Shown here in pieces: positions 1 to 10,740 of a stretch of DNA of 64,000 bases. Position 1 is the stretch's first letter; each line of letters starts with the position of its first letter. Below the pieces are notes generated by a model. The model was not told the DNA's origin and searched no databases. It was given only the letters and a program-made list of their open reading frames with translations. The position numbers and the translations under genes are program-made. The DNA comes from Polytrichum commune (Eukaryota; Streptophyta; Polytrichopsida; Polytrichales; Polytrichaceae), in contig OX485806.1 of assembly GCA_950295325.1 (NCBI GenBank), forward strand, positions 46,185,169-46,249,168, written 5' to 3'.

Positions 1-3000
1 GCTTACTTAGCTCTTCAATAAGGCTCAAAGTGTTGTTTTTCTGGCTAACTGAGTAAGGGGGCTGACTTAAATGTGGCTTAGTTAGGTCTTGAATTAGGCT
101 CAAAGTGTTGTTTTTCTGGCTAACTGAGTAAGGGGAAAACTTAAATGTGGCTTAGTTAGGTCCTCCATTAGGCTCAAAGTGTTGTTTTTGTGGCTAACTG
201 AGTAAGCGGCAGACCCAAATGTGGCTTAGTTAGGTCTTCCATTAGGCTCAAAGTGTTGTTTTTGTGGCTAACTGAGTAAGGGGGCTGACTTAAATGTGGC
301 TTACTTAGCTCTTCAATAAGGCTCAAAGTGTTGTTTTTCTGGCTAACTGAGTAAGGGGGCTGACTTAAATGTGGCTTAGTTAGGTCTTGAATTAGGCTCA
401 AAGTGTTGTTTTTCTGGCTAACTGACTAAGGGGAAAACTTAAATGTGGCTTAGTTAGGTCTTCCATTAGGCTCAAAGTGTTGTTTTTGTGGCTAACTGAG
501 TAAGGGGGCTAACTTAAATGTGGCTTACTTAGCTCTTCAATAAGGCTCAAAGTGTTGATTTTGTGGCTAACTGAGTAAGGTGGCTGACTTAAATGTGGCT
601 TAGTTAGGTCTTGAATTAGGCTGAAAGTGTTGTTTTTCTGGCTAACTGAGTAAGGGGCAGACTTATATGTGGCTTAGTTAGGTCTTCCATTAGGCTCAAA
701 GTGTTGTTTTTGTGGCTAACTGAGTAAGGATGCTGACTTAAATGTGGCTTACTTAGCTCTTCAATAAGGCTCAAAGTGTTGATTTTGTGGCTAACTGAGT
801 AAGGGGGCTAACTTAAATGTGGCTTACTTAGCTCTTCAATAAGCCTCAAAGTGTTGATTTTGTGGCTAACTGAGTAAGGGGCAGACTTAAATGTGGCTTA
901 GTTAGGTCTTCCATTAGGCTCAAAGTGTTGTTTTTGTGGCTAACTGAGTAAGGATGCTGACTTAAATGTGGCTTACTTAGCTCTTCAATAAGGCTCAAAG
1001 TGTTGATTTTGTGGCTAACTGAGTAAGGGGGCTCACTTAAATGTGGCTTACTTAGCTCTTCAATAAGGCTCAAAGTGTTGATTTTGTGGCTAACTGAGTA
1101 AGGGGCAGACTTAAATGTGGCTTAGTTAGGTCTTCCATTAGGCTCAAAGTATTGTTTTTGTGGCTAAGTGAGTAAGGATGCTGACTTAAATGTGGCATAC
1201 TTGGCTCTTCAATAAGGCTCAAAGTGTTGATTTTGTGGCTAACTGAGTAAGGGGCAGACTTAAATGTGGCTTAGTTAGGTCTTCCATTAGGCTCAAAGTA
1301 TTGTTTTTGTGGCTAACTGAGTAAGGATGCTGACTTAAATGTGGCTTAATTAGCTCTTCAATAAGGCTCAAAGTGTTGATTTTGTGGCTAACTGAGTAAG
1401 GGGCCTGACTTAAATGTGGCTTACTTCGCTCTTCCATTAGGCTCAAAGTGTTGATTTTGTGGCTAACTGAGTATGGGGGCTGACTTAAATGTGGCTTAGT
1501 TAGGTCTTCCATTAGGCTCAAAGTGTTGTTTTCCTGGCTAACTGAGTAAGGGGTAGACTTAAATGTGGCTTAGTTAGGTCTTCCATTAGGCTCAAAGTGT
1601 TGTTTTTGTGGCTAACTGAGTAAGGATGCTGACTTAAATGTGGCTTACTTAGCTCTTCAATAAGGCTCAAAGTGTTGATTTTGTGGCTAACTGAGTAAGG
1701 GGGCTGACTTAAATGTGGCTTACTTAGCTCTTCAATAAGGCTCAAAGTGTTGTTTTTCTGGCTAACTGAGTAAGGGGGCTGACTTAAATGTGGCTTAGTT
1801 AGGTCTTGAATTAGGCTCAAAGTGTTGTTTTTCTGGCTAACTGAGTAAGGGGAAAACTTAAATGTGGCTTAGTTAGGTCCTCCATTAGGCTCAAAGTGTT
1901 GTTTTTGTGGCTAACTGAGTAAGCGGCAGACCCAAATGTGGCTTAGTTAGGTCTTCCATTAGGCTCAAAGTGTTGTTTTTGTGGCTAACTGAGTAAGGGG
2001 GCTGACTTAAATGTGGCTTACTTAGCTCTTCAATAAGGCTCAAAGTGTTGTTTTTCTGGCTAACTGAGTAAGGGGGCTGACTTAAATGTGGCTTAGTTAG
2101 GTCTTGAATTAGGCTCAAAGTGTTGTTTTTCTGGCTAACTGAGTAAGGGGAAAACTTAAATGTGGCTTAGTTAGGTCTTCCATTAGGCTCAAAGTGTTGT
2201 TTTTGTGGCTAACTGAGTAAGGGGGCTAACTTAAATGTGGCTTACTTAGCTCTTCAATAAGGCTGAAAGTGTTGTTTTTGTGACTAACTGAGTAAGCGGC
2301 AGACTCAAATGTGGCTTAGTTAGGTCTTCCATTAGGCTCAAAGTGTTGATTTTGTGGCTAACTGAGTAAGGTGGCTGACTTAAATGTGGCTTAGTTAGGT
2401 CTTGAATTAGGCTGAAAGTGTTGTTTTTCTGGCTAACTGAGTAAGGGGCAGACTTATATGTGGCTTAGTTAGGTCTTCCATTAGGCTCAAAGTGTTGTTT
2501 TTGTGGCTAACTGAGTAAGGATGCTGACTTAAATGTGGCTTACTTAGCTCTTCAATAAGGCTCAAAGTGTTGATTTTGTGGCTAACTGAGTAAGGGGGCT
2601 AACTTAAATGTGGCTTACTTAGCTCTTCAATAAGCCTCAAAGTGTTGATTTTGTGGCTAACTGAGTAAGGGGCAGACTTAAATGTGGCTTAGTTAGGTCT
2701 TCCATTAGGCTCAAAGTGTTGTTTTTGTGGCTAACTGAGTAAGGATGCTGACTTAAATGTGGCTTACTTAGCTCTTCAATAAGGCTCAAAGTGTTGATTT
2801 TGTGGCTAACTGAGTAAGGGGGCTCACTTAAATGTGGCTTACTTAGCTCTTCAATAAGGCTCAAAGTGTTGATTTTGTGGCTAACTGAGTAAGGGGCAGA
2901 CTTAAATGTGGCTTAGTTAGGTCTTCCATTAGGCTCAAAGTATTGTTTTTGTGGCTAAGTGAGTAAGGATGCTGACTTAAATGTGGCATACTTGGCTCTT

Positions 3001-3490
3001 CAATAAGGCTCAAAGTGTTGATTTTGTGGCTAACTGAGTAAGGGGCAGACTTAAATGTGGCTTAGTTAGGTCTTCCATTAGGCTCAAAGTATTGTTTTTG
3101 TGGCTAACTGAGTAAGGATGCTGACTTAAATGTGGCTTAATTAGCTCTTCAATAAGGCTCAAAGTGTTGATTTTGTGGCTAACTGAGTAAGGGGCCTGAC
3201 TTAAATGTGGCTTACTTCGCTCTTCCATTAGGCTCAAAGTGTTGATTTTGTGGCTAACTGAGTATGGGGGCTGACTTAAATGTGGCTTAGTTAGGTCTTC
3301 CATTAGGCTCAAAGTGTTGTTTTCCTGGCTAACTGAGTAAGGGGTAGACTTAAATGTGGCTTAGTTAGGTCTTCCATTAGGCTCAAAGTGTTGTTTTTGT
3401 GGCTAACTGAGTAAGGATGCTGACTTAAATGTGGCTTACTTAGCTCTTCAATAAGGCTCAAAGTGTTGATTTTGTGGCTAACTGAGTAAG
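1..3490. repeat. Higher-order tandem duplication, period 1717/1791 bp
   Basis: Positions 1-1717 recur from 1718 onward. The offset is 1717 up to about 540 and 1791 afterwards, because copy 2 contains one additional 74-bp monomer near 2262-2336 that copy 1 lacks. Rare variants are shared at the expected offsets, for example AAGCGGCAGACCC at 205 and 1922, and CAAAGTATTG at 1147/1295 and 2938/3086. The period equals 23 or 24 monomers. Boundaries were read by eye and are good to about one monomer. Confidence 0.85.
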
Positions 3491-5430
3491 GGGCAGACTT
3501 AAATGTGGCTTAGTTAGGTCTTCCATTAGGCTCAAAGTGTTGTTTTTGTGGCTAACTGAGTAAGGATGCTGACTTAAATGTGGCTTACTTAGCTCTTCAA
3601 TAAGGCTCAAAGTGTTGATTTTGTAGCTAACTGAGTAAGGGGGCTGACTTAAATGTGGCTTACTTAGCTCTTCAATAAGGCTCAAAGTGTTGTTTTTGTG
3701 GCTAACTGAGTAAGGGGCAGACTGAAATGTGGCTTAGTTAGGTCTTCCATTAGGCTCAAAGTGTTGTTTTTGTGGCTAACTGAGTAAGGGGGCTGACTTA
3801 AATGTGGCTTACTTAGCTCTTCAATAAGGCTCAAAGTGTTGTTTTTCTGGCTAACTGAGTAAGGGGGCTGACTTAAATGTGGCTTAGTTAGGTCTTGAAT
3901 TAGGCTCAAAGTGTTGTTTTTCTTGCTAACTGAGTAAGGGGAAAACTTAAATGTGGCTTAGTTAGGTCTTCCATTAGGCTCAAAGTGTTGTTTTTGTGGC
4001 TAACTCAGTAAGGGGGCTAACGTAAATGTGGCTTACTTAGCTCTTCAATAAGGCTCAAAGTGTTGATTTTGTGGCTAACTGAGTAAGGGGCAGACTTAAA
4101 TGTGGCTTAGTTAGGTCTTCCATTAGGCTCAAAGTGTTGTTTTTGTGGCTAAGTGAGTAAGGATGCTGACTTAAATGTGGCTTACTTAGCTCTTCAATAA
4201 GGCTCAAAGTGTTGATTTTGTGGCTAACTGAGTAAGGGGGCTAACTTAAATGTGGCTTACTTAGCTCTTCAATAAGGCTCAAAGTGTTGATTTTGTGGCT
4301 AACTGAGTAAGGGGCAGACTTAAATGTGGCTTAGTTAGGTCTTCCATTAGGCTCAAAGTATTGTTTTTGTGGCTAAGTGAGTAAGGATGCTGACTTAAAT
4401 GTGGCATACTTGGCTCTTCAATAAGGCTCAAAGTGTTGATTTTGTGGCTAACTGAGTAAGGGGCAGACTTAAATGTGGCTTAGTTAGGTCTTCCATTAGG
4501 CTCAAAGTATTGTTTTTGTGGCTAACTGAGTAAGGATGCTGACTTAAATGTGGCTTAATTAGCTCTTCAATAAGGCTCAAAGTGTTGATTTTGTGGCTAA
4601 CTGAGTAAGGGGCCTGACTTAAATGTGGCTTACTTCGCTCTTCCATTAGGCTCAAAGTGTTGATTTTGTGGCTAACTGAGTATGGGGGCTGACTTAAATG
4701 TGGCTTAGTTAGGTCTTCCATTAGGCTCAAAGTGTTGTTTTCCTGGCTAACTGAGTAAGGGGTAGACTTAAATGTGGCTTAGTTAGGTCTTCCATTAGGC
4801 TCAAAGTGTTGTTTTTGTGGCTAACTGAGTAAGGATGCTGACTTAAATGTGGCTTACTTAGCTCTTCAATAAGGCTCAAAGTGTTGATTTTGTGGCTAAC
4901 TGAGTAAGGGGCAGACTTAAATGTGGCTTAGTTAGGTCTTCCATTAGGCTCAAAGTGTTGTTTTTGTGGCTTACTGAGTAAGGATGCTGACTTAAATGTG
5001 GCTTACTTAGCTCTTCAATAAGGCTCAAAGTGTTGATTTTGTAGCTAACTGAGTAAGGGGGCTGACTTAAATGTGGCTTACTTAGCTCTTCAATAAAGCT
5101 CAAAGTGTTGTTTTTGTGGCTAACTGAGTAAGGGGCAGACTGAAATGTGGCTTAGTTAGGTCTTCCATTAGGCTCAAAGTGTTGTTTTTGTGGCTAACTG
5201 AGTAAGGGGGCTGACTTAAATGTGGCTTACTTAGCTCTTCAATAAGGCTCAAAGTGTTGTTTTTCTGGCTAACTGAGTAAGGGGGCTGACTTAAATGTGG
5301 CTTAGTTAGGTCTTGAATTAGGCTCAAAGTGTTGTTTTTCTTGCTAACTGAGTAAGGGGAAAACTTAAATGTGGCTTAGTTAGGTCTTCCATTAGGCTCA
5401 AAGTGTTGTTTTTGTGGCTAACTCAGTAAG
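2830..5430. repeat. Higher-order tandem duplication, period 1418 bp
   Basis: The segment from about 2830 to 4010 is repeated at about 4248 to 5428, with a constant offset of 1418 bp (19 monomers). Copied markers include CAAAGTATTG (2938/4356 and 3086/4504), TTACTTCGCTCTTCC, and TTTTCCTGGC. This duplication overlaps the 1791-bp duplication, so the order of events was probably the 1791-bp duplication first and the 1418-bp one second. Confidence 0.85.
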
Positions 5431-6398
5431 GGGGCTAACTTAAATGTGGCTTACTTAGCTCTTCAATAAGGCTGAAAGTGTTGTTTTTGTGGCTAACTGA
5501 GTAAGGTGGCTGACTTAAATGTGGGTTAGTTAGGTCTTGAATTAGGCTGAAAGTGTTGTTTTTCTGGCTAACTGAGTAAGGGGCAGACTTATATGTGGCT
5601 TAGTTAGGTCTTCCACTAGGCTCAAAGTGTTGTTTTTGTGGCTAACTGAGTAAGGATGCTGACTTAAATGTGGCTTACTTAGCTCTTCAATAAGGCTCAA
5701 AGTGTTGTTTTTCTGGCTAACTGAGTAAGGGGCAGACTTAAATGTGGCTTAGTTAGGTCTTTCATTAGGCTCAAAGTGTTGTATTTGTGGCTAACTGAGT
5801 AAGGATGCTGACTTAAATGTGGCTTACTTAGCTCTTCAATAAGACTCAAAGTGTTGTTTTTGTGGCTAACTGAGTAAGGGGCAGACTGAAATGTGGCTTA
5901 GTTAGGTCTTCCATTAGGCTCAAAGTGTTGTTTTTGTGGCTAAGTGAGTAAGGATGCTGACTTAAATGTGGCTTACTTAGCTCTTCAATAAGGCTCAAAG
6001 TGTTGATTTTGTGGCTAACTGAGTAAGGGGGCTGACTTAAATGTGGCTTAGTTAGGTCTTGAATTAGGCTCAAAGTGTTGTTTTTCTGGCTAACTGAGTA
6101 AGGGGCAGACTTAAATGTGGCTTAGTTAGGTCTTCCATTAGGCTCAAAGTGTTGTTTTTGTGGCTAACTGAGTAAGGATGCTGACTTAAATGTGGCTTAC
6201 TTAGCTCTTCAATAAGGCTCAAAGTGTTGATTTTGTGGCTAACTGAGTAAGGGGGCTGACTTAAATGTGGCTTACTTAGCTCTTCAATAAGGCTCAAAGT
6301 GTTGTTTTTGTGGCTAACTGAGTAAGGGGCAGACTGAAATGTGGCTTAGTTAGGTCTTCCATTAGGCTCAAAGTGTTGTTTTTGTGGCTAACTGAGTA

Positions 6399-6403
6399 AG
6401 GAT
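6399..6403. repeat. Left target-site duplication of the copia element (AGGAT)
   Basis: AGGAT immediately precedes the element and recurs directly after it at 13084-13088. It falls in the satellite word GAGTAAGGATGCTGAC, which is restored when the element is removed. Confidence 0.9.
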
Positions 6404-6593
6404 TATTGAAATGAGAGGAAGAAGCAAAGAGATCAGCGTAGGAAGCAAGAACACAATACACAATGGTTGCATACAATGGAGAGAGTGATTAGCTCCTCCC
6501 CTTATGCCTTTATTTATATGTATGGGTTAGGACCAGCGTAGACAACCCATATGGGACAATGTCACCGTTGCAACCTAATACTATCTTCCAATA
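6404..6593 (-). repeat. copia 3' LTR
   Basis: This 190-bp long terminal repeat matches 12894-13083 at 189 of 190 positions. Its outer ends on the plus strand are TATTGAAAT and CTTCCAATA, forming the inverted pair TATTG/CAATA. The Gag-Pol stop codon (6581-6583) lies inside it. A TATA box equivalent to that in the 5' LTR is at 6511-6518. Confidence 0.95.
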
Positions 6594-9500
6594 CTCCCAG
6601 TTTGCGAGGTGGCATTGTTCTCCAACCCCATTATTTCACTTAACCCCTCATGCCTATCTCTCGCTAAAGCCTTTGTTAGAATGTCCGCTATCATATATTG
6701 CGTTGGACAATATTCTAACTCTACAATTTTGTTTTCAATTTTTTCTCTAATGAAATGATGTTGCACATCTATATGCTTCGACCTATCATGGTTGGTTGGG
6801 TTCTTAGCTAATGCCATAGAACCTTGGTTGTCGCACATGATGGTCGTGGCCTCTTCTTGTACACAACCTACATCCTCCATTAATTGCCTTAGCCAAATGG
6901 CCTCCCTCGTGCATCGGTTCATGGCCATGTACTCCGCCTCCATTGTTGATTGTGCCACCGTTTGTTGCCGTTTGCTATTCCACGAAACGGCTCCGTCTCC
7001 AACAAAGAATACGTACCCGGACGTGGACCTACGGTTTTCCACATCGCCGGCCCAATCCGCATCCGAATATCCTTTGACGTTAATATGATTGCCTCCGATG
7101 CGCAACTTCATATCTAAGGTGCCCTTCAAGTAGCGCATGATCCGTTTGACCGCCATCCAATGCATCGGACCCGGTTTCGACATATACCGGCTTACCACGC
7201 TTACCGCAAATGCGAGGTCCGGTCTTGTGGCCACCATTGCGTACATCAACAACCCCACCGCTTCTTGATACGGAATGTCCTTCATTTCGTGTGAATGCTC
7301 CTCGTATTCCTCCTCCGAAAGCTTCGCCAATGAGGTATTGGTGTCGAGCGGGGTTGAGATGGGCTTGCAATCGCTCATGCCGAATCGCTCCAAAATGGTT
7401 TCGATGTAGCTTCGTTGATGCATGGTGATGGTGCGCGTCCTCCTATCCCGCTCGAAATGGACTCCGAGGAAGAAATGCAATTCGCCGAGGTCGCTCATCT
7501 CGAACTCCTTCTCGAGGCTAGCCTTCAACTCGTTGATCATGTCCACGTCGTCCGACAAAATCACGAGGTCGTCCACATATATGATGACAATCACAATGTA
7601 GTTGCAAGTTTGCAAAACATACAACGAGTGATCCGCATGGCTCCTCGAAAAGCCTTTGTTCACGAAGAACACGTGAATGCATTCGTACCATGCTCGTCCG
7701 GATTGCTTCAATCCGTAGAGCGTTTTCCTCAACTTGCATACGAGATGCTCTCGGCCTTTTTGCACGAACCCCTCCGGTTGCTCCATGTAGATCACCACGT
7801 CCAATTCGCCGTTCAAGAATGCGGTCTTCACGACCATTTGATGTATCTCCAACCCCATGGCCGCCGCCAATGCGAGTATGACTCGAATGGTGTTGAATTT
7901 GGCCACCGGTGCAAAGGTTTCGCTAAAGTCTACGCCTTCCACTTGCGAGCACCCCTTTGCTACTAACCTTGCTTTGAAACGAACCACCACGCCTCTCGCA
8001 TCTTTTTTCGTTTTAAACACCCATTTGCACTTCACGGCCTTGCGGCCCTTCGGCAACGGAGTTAACTCCCACGTGCCGTTAGCAATGAGAGATTCGAACT
8101 CCTCTTGCACAGCCAACTCCCACTCGCTCGCATCACTCGATTGAATGGCCTCTCTCACATTTCTAGGTTCCCCGATGGTTGCCATGTTTGCATGCTCTTT
8201 GTCTTGGGGCGGCGGAATGTGGTTCTTCCACCATTCCCCGAGCGGTTTGCGTGCCCTATCCGGATACCTAGAATGGCCCATGGTTTCATTGCTATGTTGC
8301 GGTGGTGGAGGTGCTTTGGTTGCGGGTTTCTTACCGTAGTCAAGTTTCGATGCCTCCGCGCTACGAGTGGATTTCGTGGCCGGAATGTTGGCCTCCGCAT
8401 CCTCCTCCTCCTCGATGTCGAGCTCCTCCAAAGGATCGTCGCCGTTGGCCTCCGACTCGTCCACGTCCGATTTGGCGGATATGTCCACCTTGACCGCCGG
8501 TGTTTCGTCAATGCTCCCACTTGGACAATCCTCCAAATGCGTTTTGTCCTCGAAAAACACCACGTCCGGACTCTTGATGATTTTCTTCGTCTCCAAGCAA
8601 ATGAGCCGGTACGCCTTCGTGCCTTCGCAATATCCGAGGAACAAACACTTGACGCCCTTCGCGTCCAACTTCGTCCGCCGTTGATCCGGCACCTTCGCAT
8701 AAGCCACGCAACCGAACACGCGCATGTGGGACACGTGCGGCATCCTCCCGCTCCACGCTTCCTCGGGCGTCTTACCTTCCACGGCCTTCGTGGGGCACCG
8801 GTTGCGCACGTACACCGCATTGCACACCGCCTCCGCCCAAAATTCGTGGCCGAGGCGTTGGGCATGAATCATGGACCGCACCATCTCCACGATGGTGCGA
8901 TTGGCCCGTTCGGCCACCCCGTTTTGTTGCGGCGTGTAAGGTGAAGAATTTTGGCGTGCGATGCCATGTTTGCTTAAAAAATCGTCGAATGCCTTAGAAA
9001 TGTATTCCCCGCCGTTATCCGTCCTAAGGACCTTCACTACGTGTTCCGATTGCCTCTCCACCAAGGTTTTCCATTCTTTGAACCTTGCCAACACCTCGCT
9101 CTTGGATTTGAGCACATACACCCAAATCTTGCGCGAAAAATCGTCGATGAAGGTGAGAAAATACCTTGCCCCTCCGATGGACGGCGTTTTCATCGGCCCG
9201 CACACGTCGGAATGCACGAGCTCCAAGATCTTGGTGGCGCGGGTGCCTCCCTCCGTGGGAAACGGACGCCTCGCTTGCTTGCCTTGGACGCATCCTTCGC
9301 ACGCGAACGAATGCACGTCGTTGGGCACCGCTTGCACGTCCATGCCGCTCACCATGGTTTGGAGCGATTTCACGCTATTGGCGTTGAGATGCCCCAACCT
9401 CTTGTGCCAAAGCTCCAAAGGATGCGAGTCGGCCTCCGAATGCGCCAAAGAACTCGTTTCGGCCTCATGCATCACCTTCGTGTCCAATTGGTACAAATTG

Positions 9501-10642
9501 GACTCCAACGACGCCACGGCCAACATCTCGCCGTTGCTCGCCCTCACCACGCATCCCAACGTGTTGAAATGCACTTTCAAACCCCGCGATATGAGTTTGC
9601 TCACCGAAAGCAAGTTGGAATGCAAGTCGGGCACGTGAAGCACGTCGTGCATTCTAATGCTCCGTGCACGACCCTTCACACGTGTTTCCACTAGGATGGA
9701 GCCTTTGCCTAGGACCTCTACGATGCCATTGTCACCCATAAACACTTTACGGCCCGAAATGGATTCGTATGTGTCGAAAAATTGCTTATGCGGTGTCATG
9801 TGGTTCGAGGCCCCCGAATCAACTATCCATCTAGTGGTGGGGGTTTTAGACGCCCCATCTCTCACAACAAATGCAAAATCATCGCTCGACCTCGCGATGT
9901 TGGCATTCACCTTGCGTTTCAATCGACAATTGCGAGCAAGGTGGCCCAACTTACCACAATTGTAGCACCTCGGGCCCTCACCTCGCCTCTCGTTGTTGTC
10001 GAACGTGCGAGGTTGGCGGGACAACATGGCCGCATCGTCTCCTTGAGGCTCTTTCTCCTTCCTCTTGGACACCTCGTGCATGAGACGTGCGGTGATGAAA
10101 TCCAACGTGAGTTCCTTCATGGGGCGCGTCTCCAACGCCGTGATCAAATGGTCGAATGAAGGCGGTAGGCTATCGAGCAAGGTCATGACCACATCCTCGT
10201 CCTTCATTGGCACCTCCAAGCATGTGAGTTGGTCGGCGAGAGATTTTACCTTGTTGATGTGGTCGAGGATGTCGGCGCCTTCGTCCATCTTGATGGTGAA
10301 AAACTTGCGCCTAATGAACAAGATGTTGGACAAGCTTTTGGTTTCGTGGATGTTGCACAACGTCTTCCACGCTTCCGCCGGTCCTTTACACCCTTTGATG
10401 TGCGCCAACTCCTTGTCCACCAAGCTCGTGGCAATGATGGCGAAGGCTTTCTTGCATCGACGCTCGTACGCCTTCTTGACCTCGTCGCTCGCCGTGGACG
10501 GTGGCGGCAACTCCGAACCCTCCACGATCTCCCAAAGGTCTTTGGTGGACATCACCATCTCCAACTTGAACTTGTAGAGGTTGAAGTTGTCGCCGCCGAA
10601 CTTGTCGAGCGTGATGTGGCCATCGCCCTCACTAGAAGCCAT
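6581..10642 (-). CDS. Ty1/copia Gag-Pol polyprotein, intact frame, RT active-site Asp lost
   Basis: This is a 1353-aa polyprotein in one uninterrupted frame. I chose the ATG at 10642 (MASSEGDG); an upstream in-frame extension opens only with GTG. Domains: Gag with a UBN2-type region (about 1-200); CCHC zinc knuckle CYNCGKLGHLARNC (226-239); aspartic protease DSGASNH (275-281); GAG-pre-integrase with an HHCC finger (LGHLN near 416, CEGC near 448); integrase core with D479, D542 and E578, the last two 35 residues apart as in D,D(35)E; an acidic linker (about 735-755); RT (about 850-1090) with YVDD at 1022-1025; and RNase H (SDADWAGD near 1193, MEAEY near 1234, CDNQG near 1270). In RT motif A the catalytic Asp is Val937 (codon 7832-7834), so this copy should be unable to polymerise DNA. 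The motif usually read as KQSPRAWY has G for P. Codon use is strongly GC-ending. The last codons and the stop are supplied by the purine tract and LTR. Confidence 0.96.
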   Translation of the reverse strand: MASSEGDGHITLDKFGGDNFNLYKFKLEMVMSTKDLWEIVEGSELPPPSTASDEVKKAYERRCKKAFAIIATSLVDKELAHIKGCKGPAEAWKTLCNIHETKSLSNILFIRRKFFTIKMDEGADILDHINKVKSLADQLTCLEVPMKDEDVVMTLLDSLPPSFDHLITALETRPMKELTLDFITARLMHEVSKRKEKEPQGDDAAMLSRQPRTFDNNERRGEGPRCYNCGKLGHLARNCRLKRKVNANIARSSDDFAFVVRDGASKTPTTRWIVDSGASNHMTPHKQFFDTYESISGRKVFMGDNGIVEVLGKGSILVETRVKGRARSIRMHDVLHVPDLHSNLLSVSKLISRGLKVHFNTLGCVVRASNGEMLAVASLESNLYQLDTKVMHEAETSSLAHSEADSHPLELWHKRLGHLNANSVKSLQTMVSGMDVQAVPNDVHSFACEGCVQGKQARRPFPTEGGTRATKILELVHSDVCGPMKTPSIGGARYFLTFIDDFSRKIWVYVLKSKSEVLARFKEWKTLVERQSEHVVKVLRTDNGGEYISKAFDDFLSKHGIARQNSSPYTPQQNGVAERANRTIVEMVRSMIHAQRLGHEFWAEAVCNAVYVRNRCPTKAVEGKTPEEAWSGRMPHVSHMRVFGCVAYAKVPDQRRTKLDAKGVKCLFLGYCEGTKAYRLICLETKKIIKSPDVVFFEDKTHLEDCPSGSIDETPAVKVDISAKSDVDESEANGDDPLEELDIEEEEDAEANIPATKSTRSAEASKLDYGKKPATKAPPPPQHSNETMGHSRYPDRARKPLGEWWKNHIPPPQDKEHANMATIGEPRNVREAIQSSDASEWELAVQEEFESLIANGTWELTPLPKGRKAVKCKWVFKTKKDARGVVVRFKARLVAKGCSQVEGVDFSETFAPVAKFNTIRVILALAAAMGLEIHQMVVKTAFLNGELDVVIYMEQPEGFVQKGREHLVCKLRKTLYGLKQSGRAWYECIHVFFVNKGFSRSHADHSLYVLQTCNYIVIVIIYVDDLVILSDDVDMINELKASLEKEFEMSDLGELHFFLGVHFERDRRTRTITMHQRSYIETILERFGMSDCKPISTPLDTNTSLAKLSEEEYEEHSHEMKDIPYQEAVGLLMYAMVATRPDLAFAVSVVSRYMSKPGPMHWMAVKRIMRYLKGTLDMKLRIGGNHINVKGYSDADWAGDVENRRSTSGYVFFVGDGAVSWNSKRQQTVAQSTMEAEYMAMNRCTREAIWLRQLMEDVGCVQEEATTIMCDNQGSMALAKNPTNHDRSKHIDVQHHFIREKIENKIVELEYCPTQYMIADILTKALARDRHEGLSEIMGLENNATSQTGSIGR
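6594..6602 (-). other. copia polypurine tract
   Basis: On the minus strand the sequence abutting the 3' LTR reads ACTGGGAG, a short purine-rich run in the place where plus-strand priming is expected. It is also translated as part of the Gag-Pol tail. The tract is short, so the exact extent is uncertain. Confidence 0.55.
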
Positions 10643-10740
10643 TTTGCAACTCAAATGCAAGCTCCCACTCACTTAATGTACGACGAGGGCTAAAAAACCC
10701 TCGAAAATTTTAGAATTTGATTTTAAACTTTGGAATTAAT
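10643..10740 (-). other. copia leader segment next to the Gag start
   Basis: About 100 bp lie between the 120-bp repeats and the Gag ATG. They contain a small perfect hairpin, CGAGGG at 10684-10689 and CCCTCG at 10698-10703, separated by an A-rich 8-nt loop. It lies roughly 40 nt upstream of the start codon in the transcript. No reading frame of interest was seen. Confidence 0.6.

Larger units (their letters stand above)
1..6403. repeat. 74/75-bp satellite array, block 1
   Basis: This is a head-to-tail tandem array of a 74- or 75-bp monomer, about 86 copies, all in one orientation, with the left end beyond the window. Each monomer carries the invariant words GGCTCAAAGTGTTG, GGCTAACTGAGTAAGG, CTTAAATGTGGCTTA and a variable TAGGTCTTCCATTA or TAGCTCTTCAATAA tail. 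The length changes at one place: GGGGCAGAC or GGGGCTGAC gives 74 bp, and GGGGGCTGAC or GGATGCTGAC gives 75 bp. Block-specific variants include AAGCGGCAGACCC, GGGGAAAAC and CAAAGTATTG. No gene is present; short minus-strand frames are period artefacts. The consensus contains no CpG. Confidence 0.97.

Noticed and set aside
8105-8944. Plus-strand 279-codon frame and other plus-strand frames opposite the copia polyprotein
   Set aside because: They are antisense shadows of a GC-ending coding frame and show no recognisable domain; the minus-strand polyprotein explains the region fully.
10684-10703. Hairpin CGAGGG/CCCTCG followed by A-rich sequence as a rho-independent terminator
   Set aside because: This is a eukaryotic retroelement leader; the hairpin may matter for translation but a bacterial-type terminator makes no sense here.
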